DNA of 64,000 nt, from contig JAQSWN010000009.1 in the NCBI GenBank assembly GCA_029266615.1, positions 1 to 64,000 on the forward strand, written 5' to 3'. Below are positions 22,673 through 31,701 of this stretch, in pieces (position 1 is the stretch's first letter; the number at the start of each line of letters is the position of its first letter). Position numbers and translations under genes: made by a program. The DNA is from Polyangiaceae bacterium (GTDB lineage: Bacteria; Myxococcota_A; Polyangia; Polyangiales; Polyangiaceae). The notes below the pieces were generated by a model. That model saw nothing but the letters and a program-made list of their open reading frames with translations, was not told the DNA's origin and did not search any database.

Positions 22673-25066
22673 GTGAAGTTCATCTACGACACTGGAATTC
22701 GCCGCAAGCTGTTCGATAACGTGCGCCTGTGCGGTAGCTGGGACGCGCGTGGCCGCTTCAGCGACGAATGGTCGGAGCTCATCATGAAAGAGAGTGTGGG
22801 GCCGGATGGCGCCCGCGTGTTCGAGGCCGAGGTGCGGCTGGACGCTTCGCAGGTGGGAACCGAGTTTAGCTGGCGCGTCCTGGTGGACGGAGGTCTCGGG
22901 CTAGATCGCGAAGCCATCGTCACCGAGCAGCGAGGTCAAGGGCACGCCGCTCTGCATCGCGCCTTCACGTTTACGGAGCAAGACTCCACCGAGCGCTACT
23001 ACCTGACGCACGTAAGACGCCTCGGTGCGCGCAAACTGCACGCCTGGGCCGGCACGGAGCCAGGACTGCGTTTTGCCGTCTGGGCCCCTAACGCGCAGGC
23101 GGTAGAGGTAGTGTTCGGTGATCCGCGAACTGGCTACATCGCGGACGACGGTAGCGGTATCGATCCGGCGCGCCCCGTCATTCCCCTCGTGCGGGGGGAG
23201 GACGGCGTGTGGGCGGCTGAAGTGGCGCGCTTCAGCGACTTCGTGGGCGCGCCCTACATGTATCGCGTTCGCCGGGAGGACGGCAGTGTCGCCTATAGAA
23301 CTGACCTTCACTCGCGCAGCCAGGCCGGGCGCGGGGACTTCAATCCTAACGGCAAGCCCTACGATGGCAAAGCCGAGGAGCTGGACGGCGTAGTCAGTTG
23401 CTCCCTCGTGGTGGACACGGAGGTCGTGCAAGCAGGGTTGTCGTACGCGCCTGGCGAGGGCGACACAATTTCCGAAGAGGAGTTTTGGCGGGACGAGTTC
23501 AACCACGGCACACCGTTCCCGCACCGCATCGAAGACATGATCATCTACGAGCTTCACATCGGCTCGCTCGGCTTCGGCGAAGCTCGCCCCGGCAATCTGG
23601 ACGACGCGATCGCCCTGTTGGACTACCTGGCCGCGTTGGGCGTGAACGCGATCGAGCTCTTGCCGATCGCCGAGGCTAGCGGTACCCGCACCTGGGGATA
23701 CGGCAACTCCCACCACTTCGCGATTGAGTCGAGCGCAGGTGGACGCGACAAGTTTCGGCACTTCGTGCGCGCGTGCCACCGCCGCGGCATCGCCGTATTC
23801 GTGGACGTGGTCTACAACCACTACGTACCCAATGGGGAGCGCGCGCAGTGGCTCTACGACTCGCCGCAGCACGAGCACAACATCTACTATTGGTACGAGG
23901 GCAGCTCCGGGGACTACCCGAGCCCGGACGGCGGCTACTTGGACAACCTCTCCACCGGCTACGCGCCGCGCTTCCACGAAGAGATGGTGCGCAAGCTGTT
24001 CATCAGCAGCGCGGCTTCGCTAGTCGTGGACTTTCACGTGGATGGCTTTCGCGTGGACCAGACCACGTCCATTCACGCCTACAACGTGGTTCACGCCGAC
24101 GGTCGGCCCGCAGGCGCCGCCAACGCGGAAGGGGCGAAGTTTTTGCGCGAGCTGAGCCGGACCCTCCGCCTCATCAAACCGACGACCATCCTCACCTGTG
24201 AGGACCATTCCGACTGGTCTCTGGTCACGGAGCACCCGGACGGCGCGGGCCTAGGCTTCGACGCCACGTGGTACTCGAACTTCTATCACAACCTCATCGG
24301 GGACACGGGCCGCGGCCCGGAATGCGCCAACCTGCTGCGCACGGCGGGCATGGGCGGCAACGGGGAGCTCGCGCTCGACCGCTTTGCGGAGTGCCTGATC
24401 TCGAGCCGTCGCAACACGGTCGTCTACCACGAGTCGCACGACGAGGCCGGCAACTCCGAGCACTCTGGCCGTACGTTGATGGTCGCGATAGCGGCCGAGA
24501 AGGGGACGCCAAAGCCGGAGGGAGAGCTCCGCCGTATCGCCGAAGCACGCTGTCGCGTGGTCGCGGGCATGACCTTCCTCGCCGCCGGCACCCCCATGTT
24601 CTTGATGGGTGAAGAGGTCGGCGCCAGTAAGGACTTCACCTACGACGGCTTCCTCGAAAACCGAGAGGACTTGCACGGGCAGCGCCGCGGCGACGGCCAG
24701 TACCTGTTCCGCTACTACGCGGACGTCATTCGCCTGCGGCGGCGCCATCGTGCTCTCTCCACTACGAACATCGAGCTCATGAACGTGCACAACGCAGACC
24801 GCGTGCTCGCGTTTCATCGCTGGCGCGGCCCGGAGCACTACATCGTCGTCACCACCCTGAGTGACACCGGCTTTCCCGACGGGTACCCGATCAACGTGCC
24901 GCTGGACGCCCAAGGCCGCTGGCGCCAAATCTTCACGAGCGACGCGCTCGCGTACGGTGGAAACGGCGTCTCTAACGAAGAGGAGCTGAGCGTCGATGCC
25001 GAGCAGCAACTGCGGGTCAAGCTGCCCGCCCGCGGCTTCGTGGTGCTGCGCCACACGCCTTCTTGA
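22673..25066 (+). CDS. GH13 alpha-glucan-active enzyme
   Basis: The 797-residue protein starts with one or two CBM48-like beta domains (one carrying GLRFAVWAPNAQAVEVVFG), then a GH13 barrel from ~300, then an all-beta C-terminal domain. The four GH13 regions are present: VFVDVVYNHY, VDGFRVDQT (nucleophile D462), ILTCEDH (acid/base E510) and YHESHDEA (D590). The layout resembles branching enzyme and malto-oligosyltrehalose trehalohydrolase families; specificity cannot be fixed by eye. No signal peptide is present, so it is cytoplasmic and could link glycogen to trehalose metabolism. The start is GTG 22673 with a weak site. It is monocistronic. Confidence 0.85.
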   Translation: MKFIYDTGIRRKLFDNVRLCGSWDARGRFSDEWSELIMKESVGPDGARVFEAEVRLDASQVGTEFSWRVLVDGGLGLDREAIVTEQRGQGHAALHRAFTFTEQDSTERYYLTHVRRLGARKLHAWAGTEPGLRFAVWAPNAQAVEVVFGDPRTGYIADDGSGIDPARPVIPLVRGEDGVWAAEVARFSDFVGAPYMYRVRREDGSVAYRTDLHSRSQAGRGDFNPNGKPYDGKAEELDGVVSCSLVVDTEVVQAGLSYAPGEGDTISEEEFWRDEFNHGTPFPHRIEDMIIYELHIGSLGFGEARPGNLDDAIALLDYLAALGVNAIELLPIAEASGTRTWGYGNSHHFAIESSAGGRDKFRHFVRACHRRGIAVFVDVVYNHYVPNGERAQWLYDSPQHEHNIYYWYEGSSGDYPSPDGGYLDNLSTGYAPRFHEEMVRKLFISSAASLVVDFHVDGFRVDQTTSIHAYNVVHADGRPAGAANAEGAKFLRELSRTLRLIKPTTILTCEDHSDWSLVTEHPDGAGLGFDATWYSNFYHNLIGDTGRGPECANLLRTAGMGGNGELALDRFAECLISSRRNTVVYHESHDEAGNSEHSGRTLMVAIAAEKGTPKPEGELRRIAEARCRVVAGMTFLAAGTPMFLMGEEVGASKDFTYDGFLENREDLHGQRRGDGQYLFRYYADVIRLRRRHRALSTTNIELMNVHNADRVLAFHRWRGPEHYIVVTTLSDTGFPDGYPINVPLDAQGRWRQIFTSDALAYGGNGVSNEEELSVDAEQQLRVKLPARGFVVLRHTPS

Positions 25067-25241
25067 CCCGCAGGGAGGGCGCACGGGCGTCCTCCTCCAT
25101 CCCGGCTAGCCGGCGCTGCTCACCCACGGGTAGGCGGCCATTGTCTGCGGGCGGGAGGGGAATTTGACGACTTATTTATCTGCCGAGGCCCATACTCTGG
25201 GTGCCGGCTCAATCGAGTCGTTCTCGCATTCCCGAGGCTCA

Positions 25242-26156
25242 ATGGTGCGATCTGCTCCGTACTTCAAGCTCTCCGAACGGCTTCGAATGCTCCTTTTCGC
25301 CATGGCGCTGCTCGGTCTCGCCGCTGTGGCCTTGAGCTGTCGAGGCAACCCAACGACGGTGATGACACGGCTGGACGAGTCGCGCGCCTTGGTCACGAGT
25401 CTCCGTCTGGACTTTCGCCACGTTGCGGACGCGTCCAACCGCGCCGTCATGGCTGATAGGGATCAGACCTCACTGGCGGCGGCGGACGAGTCAGAAGCGG
25501 CGACGAGCGCCGTGGAGAAGCACGCCGCGGAGCTCGCGCAGCTGCTGGCCGGCTTGAGCTACACCAAAGAGGCGGCACTGCTCGCCGAGTTCCGATCCCG
25601 GTTCGCCGAGTATCGAGAGCTCGACGGTCGGATCGTGATGCTCGCGGTCAAGAACACGAACCTCAAAGCTCAGTGGCTGTCGTTCGGTGCGGCCAACGAG
25701 GCGGTTACCGCGCTCGCCAGCTCTCTGGTGGCGGCGCGCTCCGGCGTGCCATCCAACGAGCTCGCCCGCGCGGACCTCTTCGCCACCCAAGCCATGCTCG
25801 CCGTTCGAGAAACTCAAGTGCTCTTTGCGCCGCACATTGCGGAGCGGGACGAAGGGCGGATGGCCCGCATGGAAAAGCAAATGGCCGAATCGAACGCCAA
25901 GGCCAGAGCCGCGCTCAAATCCCTGGAGGAGCTCGCGAGGGGCGAAGCGAAACCCTCGCTCGTCGAGGCGCTCGCGTCCCTGGACCGGTTCCAAACAGTG
26001 TCCGATGAAATCGTGGCGCTCTCGCGCCGCAACACCAACGTCCTCTCGTTAGACTTGGCACTGCGGGACAAGCCGCCGCTCGTCGCGGCGTGCACCACCC
26101 CGCTCGAAGCCTTGCAGGCTGCGTTGGCGAAAGAAGGCCCGAAGTCGACTCGGTGA
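25242..26156 (+). CDS. Lipoprotein with helical sensor-like domain
   Basis: The predicted 304-residue protein has a lipoprotein signal (LLFAMALLGLAAVALSC, lipidated Cys about 33) and a mature part of long amphipathic helices (TRLDESRALVTSLRLDFRHV and the following ones) like the four-helix-bundle periplasmic sensor of chemoreceptors. No membrane exit or output domain follows, so it cannot signal alone. A TTG at 25164 has a GGGAGGGG site close upstream and would add 26 residues; ATG 25242 gives a more normal signal peptide. The family is not recognised with certainty. Confidence 0.65.
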   Translation: MVRSAPYFKLSERLRMLLFAMALLGLAAVALSCRGNPTTVMTRLDESRALVTSLRLDFRHVADASNRAVMADRDQTSLAAADESEAATSAVEKHAAELAQLLAGLSYTKEAALLAEFRSRFAEYRELDGRIVMLAVKNTNLKAQWLSFGAANEAVTALASSLVAARSGVPSNELARADLFATQAMLAVRETQVLFAPHIAERDEGRMARMEKQMAESNAKARAALKSLEELARGEAKPSLVEALASLDRFQTVSDEIVALSRRNTNVLSLDLALRDKPPLVAACTTPLEALQAALAKEGPKSTR

Positions 26157-26187
26157 CGGCGTAAGCGAGGTCCGCACGCCGCACCGT

Positions 26188-26766
26188 TCAGGTCGGCTTG
26201 CTCGCCGTGACCTGGGCTTGCACGTGGCGCAACGCCTCATGGACCGAGCTGCGCTGCATCCGTCGGAGGAAGGGGCGCGCGGCGGCCATGAGCGCGTTAC
26301 CCGGTCGAGACCAGGATTCGATTCTGAAGATGGGCGCGCCGTTCGGGTCGCGACCAACGGAAAAGGTCGCCGTTCCGCGCTCGACGTGGCCCTCGAGCGT
26401 CGTGTACGTAAACCCGGCGTGCCCACCCCGCGCGCGATCGTCGAACACGTCGTCGGTGCGGACGGCAGCCTCGGCCGCCAGAGGGCCTGCGAAGACGCGT
26501 TGCACGATGACCGCGCCGCGACGAATCACGCGATCATCCGTGCATACGTGATGCCGCATTCGGTGGGGTGGAAATACCTCGTAGCGCAGGAGAATTTCCA
26601 GCGCGCGCGTGACGATTGAATCCGTATCTCCGCAGCCGACGAGCGGAACGGAATAGACGTCATGGAGGCCCAGTCGCTCGTCTGCGCGCGCCGTTGCCGG
26701 CCGCTGTTTCCATTTTTCGCAATCGAAAGGGGCGCTGCGGGCGGCCCCGGGAGGCATCAATCTCAT
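26188..26766 (-). CDS. DUF1990 family protein
   Basis: The 192-residue protein matches DUF1990: ALEILLRYEVFPPHRM near the start, then VFDD, GFTYTTLEGHVERGTATFSV and FRIESWSRPGN, ending in a long helix with MQRSSVHEAL. The fold resembles START/polyketide-cyclase-type lipid-binding cups. Function is unknown. It has no signal peptide. It converges with the lipoprotein gene ending at 26156 and is followed upstream by a decayed gene. Confidence 0.8.
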   Translation of the reverse strand: MRLMPPGAARSAPFDCEKWKQRPATARADERLGLHDVYSVPLVGCGDTDSIVTRALEILLRYEVFPPHRMRHHVCTDDRVIRRGAVIVQRVFAGPLAAEAAVRTDDVFDDRARGGHAGFTYTTLEGHVERGTATFSVGRDPNGAPIFRIESWSRPGNALMAAARPFLRRMQRSSVHEALRHVQAQVTASKPT

Positions 26767-26773
26767 GGAAGGC

Positions 26774-27247
26774 TCACCGTCGAGAGCGGCGTCGCGGCCA
26801 TGTCTTATCGTGTAGTGTCACCCCCTCGAGCTTGCAAGGTCGGCGAGCCTCTCCCGCATTGGCGTCGTCGCACTGCTCGTTCGGCGCTACGAGGCCGTCC
26901 CGCACGACGCTACCCGGCGACACGGTATGGTCGCCGGGCTGCACGAGAATCCGGTCTCGACGAGCAGGCAACTGGCGGCGCAGCCGTGGCCGTCCCTGCG
27001 GTTACCGTCGTCGCAAGCTTCGTCCTCGGTGAGCTTGCCGTCGCCGCAGGTGCCGGCAGGAGGGCAACCGTCCCGGTAAGCTGCCGAGCCGGCCAGGCTG
27101 AGGTCCCGCCGCTCCCTTGTTCGGCGGTCCCCCGCTGGCTTCCGGCTTGCTCCCGCTTTCTCCCGCGGGACTACAGCCTAGGAAGAGGAAGCCCAGGAGC
27201 AGCCACGCGGGAGGTTTCTGAAGGCTAAAGTGCTCGAGAACGGTCAT
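26774..27247 (-). pseudogene. Frameshifted Cys-rich (Myxo disulfide repeat) lipoprotein
   Basis: ATG 27247 opens a clear lipoprotein signal (PPAWLLLGFLFLGC) followed by a Gly/Pro linker. Around 27100-27130 the sense frame shifts: the next frame reads GTCGDGKLTEDEACDDGN and CAASCLLVETGFSC, the hallmark Cys-rich repeat of myxobacterial surface proteins (DUF4215 type). Around 26940-26900 it shifts again to GLVAPNEQCDDAN. At least two indels are therefore needed to restore the repeat array. The region diverges from the lipoprotein gene at 27382. I infer a decayed secreted protein; sequencing error is the alternative. Confidence 0.75.
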
Positions 27248-27381
27248 TGAGGATCGATGCTGTGGGTCGAGAAGAGATGAGCGGTAATGGTGGAAGGAGC
27301 GCCGCTCGGCCGAGTCCGAGGCGGCGAGCCGGAGGGTCGCGGTTGACCTCGCTCGCAAGGCGTGGCTGGGTCGTGAGCTGG

Positions 27382-28152
27382 ATGCGAGTTGGTCCCTGCG
27401 TTGCCATGGCGCTCGCCACCGCGAGTGGCGCTTGCTCGTCGCGTGACCTCGTCGCCGTGACGGAGCGGAGCGGGACGTGGTGCGAGCGCAACGCTTCCGA
27501 GCTCACGCTCTACTGCCGGGACTTCGACGACGAGCGCGAGTACGACGAAGACTGGTCCGGTAGCTTCGCAGCCGTTGACCAACCCGCGATGCTGAGCACG
27601 GCCGCTCCACCTTCGCTCGATGCTTCGCGCTATCTCACTTTTCCGACCGCAACGCTCGGCGAGGACGATCGCGTCTATCATCAGCTTCACTACGTGGCTT
27701 CGTCGGATTCGGGGATTTCGATTCGGTTCGACGTGCGGGTGGCGGACTTCGATCCGCGGCTCGGGGACCTGACGCTCGTGTCGATGTACGCGGGGGCGGA
27801 CCAAAACTGGAAGCTCGGGCTGGACCTCATTCAGGGTTGGATTCAACTCTCGGAAACTCGCCGTGAGGTGAATGATCAACCGGGAACCTTCGAGGCCCAC
27901 GAGGCGGTCCGTCCGAGCTTGGACGAGTGGAAGACCGTCGAGCTCGTGCTGGCGGCCCGCGGCTCTCAGTGGGAGCTCAGCTTGGCGTTGAATGGGGAGA
28001 AACTGATCGGACCGGTGACGGTGTCGCCTCTTCGAGCACCAACCGTCGTCAAGTCGACGATCGGGGTCGACACACTGCACGGCCCCGCCCGGCCGATGAG
28101 CATTTCATTCGACAGTATCATGTTCTCGAGGCTGCCCGCGCGTAGCGAGTAG
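27382..28152 (+). CDS. Secreted lipoprotein, probable beta-sandwich
   Basis: The 256-residue protein starts at ATG 27382 with a signal peptide ending ATASGAC. The mature chain is strand-rich with alternating polar/hydrophobic residues (for example ISIRFDVRVADFD, WKTVELVLAARGSQWELSLALNG) typical of concanavalin/LamG-like beta-sandwiches that bind carbohydrate. Two Cys (WCERN, LYCRD) may form a disulphide. No specific family is certain. It is monocistronic and converges with the outer-membrane-protein gene ending at 28268. Confidence 0.65.
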   Translation: MRVGPCVAMALATASGACSSRDLVAVTERSGTWCERNASELTLYCRDFDDEREYDEDWSGSFAAVDQPAMLSTAAPPSLDASRYLTFPTATLGEDDRVYHQLHYVASSDSGISIRFDVRVADFDPRLGDLTLVSMYAGADQNWKLGLDLIQGWIQLSETRREVNDQPGTFEAHEAVRPSLDEWKTVELVLAARGSQWELSLALNGEKLIGPVTVSPLRAPTVVKSTIGVDTLHGPARPMSISFDSIMFSRLPARSE

Positions 28153-28267
28153 CTACGGCCGCGTGAACGTTCAGCGCGAGCGAGGGGCATGCCTTCCCGT
28201 GCCCATCTGGCGACGTCTGGTGTCACCGCCGTCTAGCCGCCCGCCTCACTGCCGAACGGTATCGGTC

Positions 28268-29314
28268 CTAGTGGCTGCTCCACGCGAGCCAGAGCCCTGC
28301 GGAGAGCCAAGGCGCGCCCCAGCGGGTGCGGCTTTCATCTGGGAACGAGACGGTCGTCGTCGGCAGCAGGTACCCTGCCACGGCGTGCGCGCGCAGGCCG
28401 AGGTTCGAGACGAGCCGAGTGCCGACCGAAGTCGACAGCACCGGTGAGACTCCAACGGCACGCGAGGTCTTCTCCTCGAGCGGCGGCTCGGCCTTGCCAC
28501 GCACCGAGATCCAGTCGAGCGACGCGCCCGCGCCGAAATCCGCTGTAAAATGCGCGGTCGTCCCGAGCTCCATCAGCGCGACCGCCGCGACGCCGACCGT
28601 CGTCACCTCCGCGGTCGCGTTCGGAGCGGTGATGCTTGGCGTCACGATGGGCAGGCGGAGCAGCAATCGCCCGCCCCAACTTGGTGCGTCTCCACGGGTC
28701 GCCTGAACGGCGAGGTTCGCGTCGAGCCCGAAGGCGGAGCTTCGTGCCACGAACGCCGCCGGACCGGCTGCCGCGGACCAACGCCAAGGCCGGCGAGGAG
28801 GCACGGGGCGCGCGGCCGCGTCGTAAGCAGGCGCCGCCGCAACCGTCGCCGCGCGCTGAGATTGCGAAGCGCTTGGCGGCAGGTCGAGCAAGGTCGCGCG
28901 CAGCGCTTCGACGACTTGGGTTGCGACCAGCTCTGAATCAGGGTCGGGAGAGGTTTGCTTCAAGTGGTGTGAGGGGGAAGAGCCACGCGTCGGCTCGTAC
29001 ACGCGCACCGTCACTCCGTCGGAGTTGGGCTCGAGGATGACCGCGGCGCGCGCGCCGAGTGACTCCAGACGCGCGCGCAAGCCTGCGGCGTCCGTTTGCG
29101 GGGCTGCTCGTGTGATGACGTCGAACCCCATCGCTTCGAGCTCTGCCTGCACCTGCACAAAAAGCGGGGCATCCGCGTCGCCGACGAGCAAAAGTCTCCG
29201 CGACTCCTCCGCCCTCGCGGGCGCGACCGCGGCCGAAAGTAGGGCGATACCAGCGAAAGTCGCCCAACAACCACGAGCGACGAGGTGGCCTATCAGCTGC
29301 GCTTCGGCAATCAC
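28268..29314 (-). CDS. Predicted outer-membrane protein of ECF/FecR module 1
   Basis: The 348-residue protein has a signal peptide (AGIALLSAAVAPARAE), an N-terminal alpha/beta domain (RLLLVGDADAPLFVQVQAELEAMG, AAVILEPNSDGVTVRVYE), a Pro/Ala hinge, and a C-terminal half of alternating beta strands ending in aromatic residues (LWLAWSSH), like an outer-membrane barrel. The same layout occurs in the gene at 59485-60603, which also sits beside an ECF sigma factor and FecR-like protein. I used GTG 29314. It follows the small gene ending at 29404 by 89 bases. The function is unknown; a module-specific outer-membrane component is inferred. Confidence 0.65.
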   Translation of the reverse strand: MIAEAQLIGHLVARGCWATFAGIALLSAAVAPARAEESRRLLLVGDADAPLFVQVQAELEAMGFDVITRAAPQTDAAGLRARLESLGARAAVILEPNSDGVTVRVYEPTRGSSPSHHLKQTSPDPDSELVATQVVEALRATLLDLPPSASQSQRAATVAAAPAYDAAARPVPPRRPWRWSAAAGPAAFVARSSAFGLDANLAVQATRGDAPSWGGRLLLRLPIVTPSITAPNATAEVTTVGVAAVALMELGTTAHFTADFGAGASLDWISVRGKAEPPLEEKTSRAVGVSPVLSTSVGTRLVSNLGLRAHAVAGYLLPTTTVSFPDESRTRWGAPWLSAGLWLAWSSH

Positions 29315-29403
29315 CGTCCGAGACCGTAGCCGTGCGCTCGGCAGTGGCAAGCCACAGTTGCGACGCTAGCGCGCGTTGGCCCGAAAAGCGCCGCGAACGG
29401 CCT

Positions 29404-29751
29404 TCAGGGCGGGCCAGCGTCGACTTGCGCCGCGGTGGCGAAGAACATCGGATAAGCGGTCAGCGCCGCGACGAGCGCCGCGCTGGCGGAGTTCTCCGGC
29501 GGAGCCAATACGACGCGCCCTTCGTCCAGGCGTAGGAGCAGCGTGACGCGACCCATGGGCAAGGTCAGTGAGAGCTCGGCCACGTCGCTTCCGGCCAGGG
29601 TCATACCGCACAAGTAGATGGCGGTCACTTGCTCTCGTGAGAGCACCTGCGACGATCGCGTGCCCTTTGCTAAGGCCGCTGCGGTCTTGGACGAGGCCGA
29701 GCTGCCTTGAGTCGCTTCAGTCGGAGAGCATCGAGCGGGCGAGGGCTTCAT
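29404..29751 (-). CDS. Small hypothetical protein of ECF/FecR module 1
   Basis: The frame from ATG 29751 gives 115 residues. The C-terminal ~75 residues look well structured (EQVTAIYLCGMTLAGSDVAELSLTLPMG, VTLLLRLDEGRVVLAPP), while the first ~40 are low complexity and overlap the end of the FecR-like gene by 35 bases; an internal GTG could be the real start. There is no signal peptide and no recognised family. Its place between the FecR-like and outer-membrane genes suggests a module accessory. Confidence 0.5.
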   Translation of the reverse strand: MKPSPARCSPTEATQGSSASSKTAAALAKGTRSSQVLSREQVTAIYLCGMTLAGSDVAELSLTLPMGRVTLLLRLDEGRVVLAPPENSASAALVAALTAYPMFFATAAQVDAGPP

Positions 29752-31051
29752 GCGGACCTTGGGGGTAGCGTCGCAAATAGTCTTCCGCGGCTCCTCGTCC
29801 CTCGGCGCGCTCCCCCAGCTTGGCAAGAATCTCCAGGCTTCGGCCACGGGCTTCGCGGGCCAGCTCACCATCCGGCTCTTCGCGCAGGTAGGTGGAGAAC
29901 CAGCGCTGGGCGGTCGACAAATCCGCTTTGCGGTCGAACGCGATCGTGCCGAGCCAGAACGCAGCTCGCCCTCGGCTCGGCTCATTCGGGAAACGTCGGC
30001 GCAGGGTCGTGAATGCCTCCTCTGCGGGCTGCCAGTCCCCCGCGAGGCGGGCCGTATTTGCGAGCAGCAAGAGGTCGGCCGCGTCCGCGGTACCGAGTAG
30101 GTTCGTGATGCCCTCCGCGCGTGCGGCCTCCATCGACTCGCGAAAGCGGCGAGCGTTGGCGAGGGCTCGCCAACGTTGCTCGGAAGGAGACGCCCCGACC
30201 GGGGGGGCCGAGGCCGTCGGGGGCGAAGGCGCGCGTTCGATACGGGCGTGGCCGGGGCGGCTCGAGTCGGCTGCCTCTGGGGGGCGGGATGGCGAGCTGG
30301 GTCCGGCGGCACTGGCGCTGGCAAGCGGCTCGACCGCCGATCCGCGAGCGAGGGCGGTCGGCGCGGAAGCCACGGAGCTCCCCGCGACGGGGCCGCGCAG
30401 CTCCTCGCGGGGGCGTTCGAAACCTTGCGCGCTGAAGGCACCACCCGCGACGACGGCTCGCGGCGCCAAACCGGCGCCCGATACCTGAACGATGCCGCTT
30501 TGCACACGCACGGCCAAGCGTTGCGTGCTGGGCTCGAGCTCCACGTCGAACTCGGTGCCGATCACGTCCACCACGAACGGACCGGCAGTGACACGCCAAC
30601 TCGCTCCGGCGCGGTGCCGCACGTTCGCGTGGAGTCTGCCGAACTCCAAAGCGATTTGCGCCCCCGCGTCCTCCAACGCGAGGAGTCGAACGCCCGAGCC
30701 GGGAGCGACGTCGACTCTCGTGCCGTCGCTGAACCGAAGGCCCAGCGGGCGTTCGGAAGGGGCATAAACGAAGCTGGCCGCGGGGAGCGCGACGGACCCA
30801 TCGATGAATGCCTGGAGGGTGGCGGGCGGGGGCCGACGAAATCCGAGCCACGCGGCCGTAACCACGGCCAGCAGCACCGCCGCCGCAACCAACGGTCGTA
30901 ACCATCGAGCGCGCCAGTGGGGGGGCGGAGTCGCGAGAACGCGCTGTCGCAAGAGGCGAGCTGCGCCGTCGTCTTCCGCCGTTTCCGTCCCCGTCAGGAC
31001 TTTCGCGAGCGCTCTCCCGAGCCGCCGCGCGGTCGTGTCTTCGTCCCTCAT
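29717..31051 (-). CDS. FecR-like anti-sigma protein with TPR tail
   Basis: The 444-residue protein has a cytoplasmic N-terminus (1-50), one membrane helix (about 52-70, LRPLVAAAVLLAVVTAAWLG), a FecR domain (80-205: DGTRVDVAPGSGVRLL, RVTAGPFVVDVIGTEFDVEL, VRVQSGIVQVSG), a Pro/Ala/Ser linker and C-terminal TPR helices. FecR-family proteins relay outer-membrane signals to ECF sigma factors. ATG 31051 overlaps the sigma stop (TGATG) behind AGGAGG, showing tight coupling. The periplasmic TPR tail is extra relative to classic FecR and could bind the outer-membrane partner encoded downstream. Confidence 0.85.
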   Translation of the reverse strand: MRDEDTTARRLGRALAKVLTGTETAEDDGAARLLRQRVLATPPPHWRARWLRPLVAAAVLLAVVTAAWLGFRRPPPATLQAFIDGSVALPAASFVYAPSERPLGLRFSDGTRVDVAPGSGVRLLALEDAGAQIALEFGRLHANVRHRAGASWRVTAGPFVVDVIGTEFDVELEPSTQRLAVRVQSGIVQVSGAGLAPRAVVAGGAFSAQGFERPREELRGPVAGSSVASAPTALARGSAVEPLASASAAGPSSPSRPPEAADSSRPGHARIERAPSPPTASAPPVGASPSEQRWRALANARRFRESMEAARAEGITNLLGTADAADLLLLANTARLAGDWQPAEEAFTTLRRRFPNEPSRGRAAFWLGTIAFDRKADLSTAQRWFSTYLREEPDGELAREARGRSLEILAKLGERAEGRGAAEDYLRRYPQGPHEALARSMLSD

Positions 31052-31701
31052 CAGGCCTCCTCCTCTGGCAACACTGCGAGCAAAGACCCCGCGTCGATCC
31101 CCGAAAGGAACGCCGTGCGCGCTCGCTTGACTCGACGCTTGACGGTCGACAAGGAGAGTTCGCACGCCGCCCCTACCTCGTTGAGAGTCATGCCCTGCAC
31201 GTAATGAAGCGCAAACACGAGCTGCTCGTCGGCAGGTAGCTTGGCCAGCGCCGAGTACGCAGCGTGGACCGCGTGGGACTTTTCTACGTCGTCCGGCGCG
31301 AGCGGCTCCCAAACCGCTTCATGCTCATCGCTCTTGAAGAGCCTCAGCCACGCGCGTCGGCGCCGTGAGCGCAGCACCTTGCGGGCAGTGAACACCGTCA
31401 CACGGGTGAACCACGCTCCGAGCGCCGAGGGGTCCCGCAATGTGTGCACCGAGCGGAACGCGTTGACGAACGAGTCATGCAGAACGTCCGTTAGCTCTGG
31501 ATCCGGGCCGAGCACGTGGGTGAGGATGCGCCGGGCGTGCGGCTCGTACGTGTCGAAGAACGCGGCCCGCGCTTCCGGCTGACCTCGCTTGAGCGCCGCC
31601 GCCAATGCCTCGCTCCCGGCGAACGCCACCGTCGTATCAGGCTGGGGCCAGCCTCGAAACCGCGAGGTTGGCTCGTCCGAGGCGCGCCGCGCAGAGCTCA
31701 T
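31051..31701 (-). CDS. ECF RNA polymerase sigma factor, module 1
   Basis: The 216-residue protein has sigma region 2 (YEPHARRILTHVLGPDPELTDVLHDSFVNAF, then LGAWFTRVTVFTARKVLRSRRRR) and region 4 with LPADEQLVFALHYVQGMTLNEVGAACELSLSTVKRRVKRA. Both core parts are intact. ATG 31701 has a GGACGG-like site. The 536 bases upstream to 32237 carry no other gene I can support; they must hold the promoter. It is co-transcribed with the FecR-like gene, so its activity is expected to be controlled by it. Confidence 0.88.
   Translation of the reverse strand: MSSARRASDEPTSRFRGWPQPDTTVAFAGSEALAAALKRGQPEARAAFFDTYEPHARRILTHVLGPDPELTDVLHDSFVNAFRSVHTLRDPSALGAWFTRVTVFTARKVLRSRRRRAWLRLFKSDEHEAVWEPLAPDDVEKSHAVHAAYSALAKLPADEQLVFALHYVQGMTLNEVGAACELSLSTVKRRVKRARTAFLSGIDAGSLLAVLPEEEA

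Noticed and set aside
29752-30507. Long minus-strand frame upstream of the small module-1 protein
   Set aside because: It overlaps the FecR-like gene in another frame and is Arg/Pro/Ser-rich shadow; only the last ~115 codons look coding.
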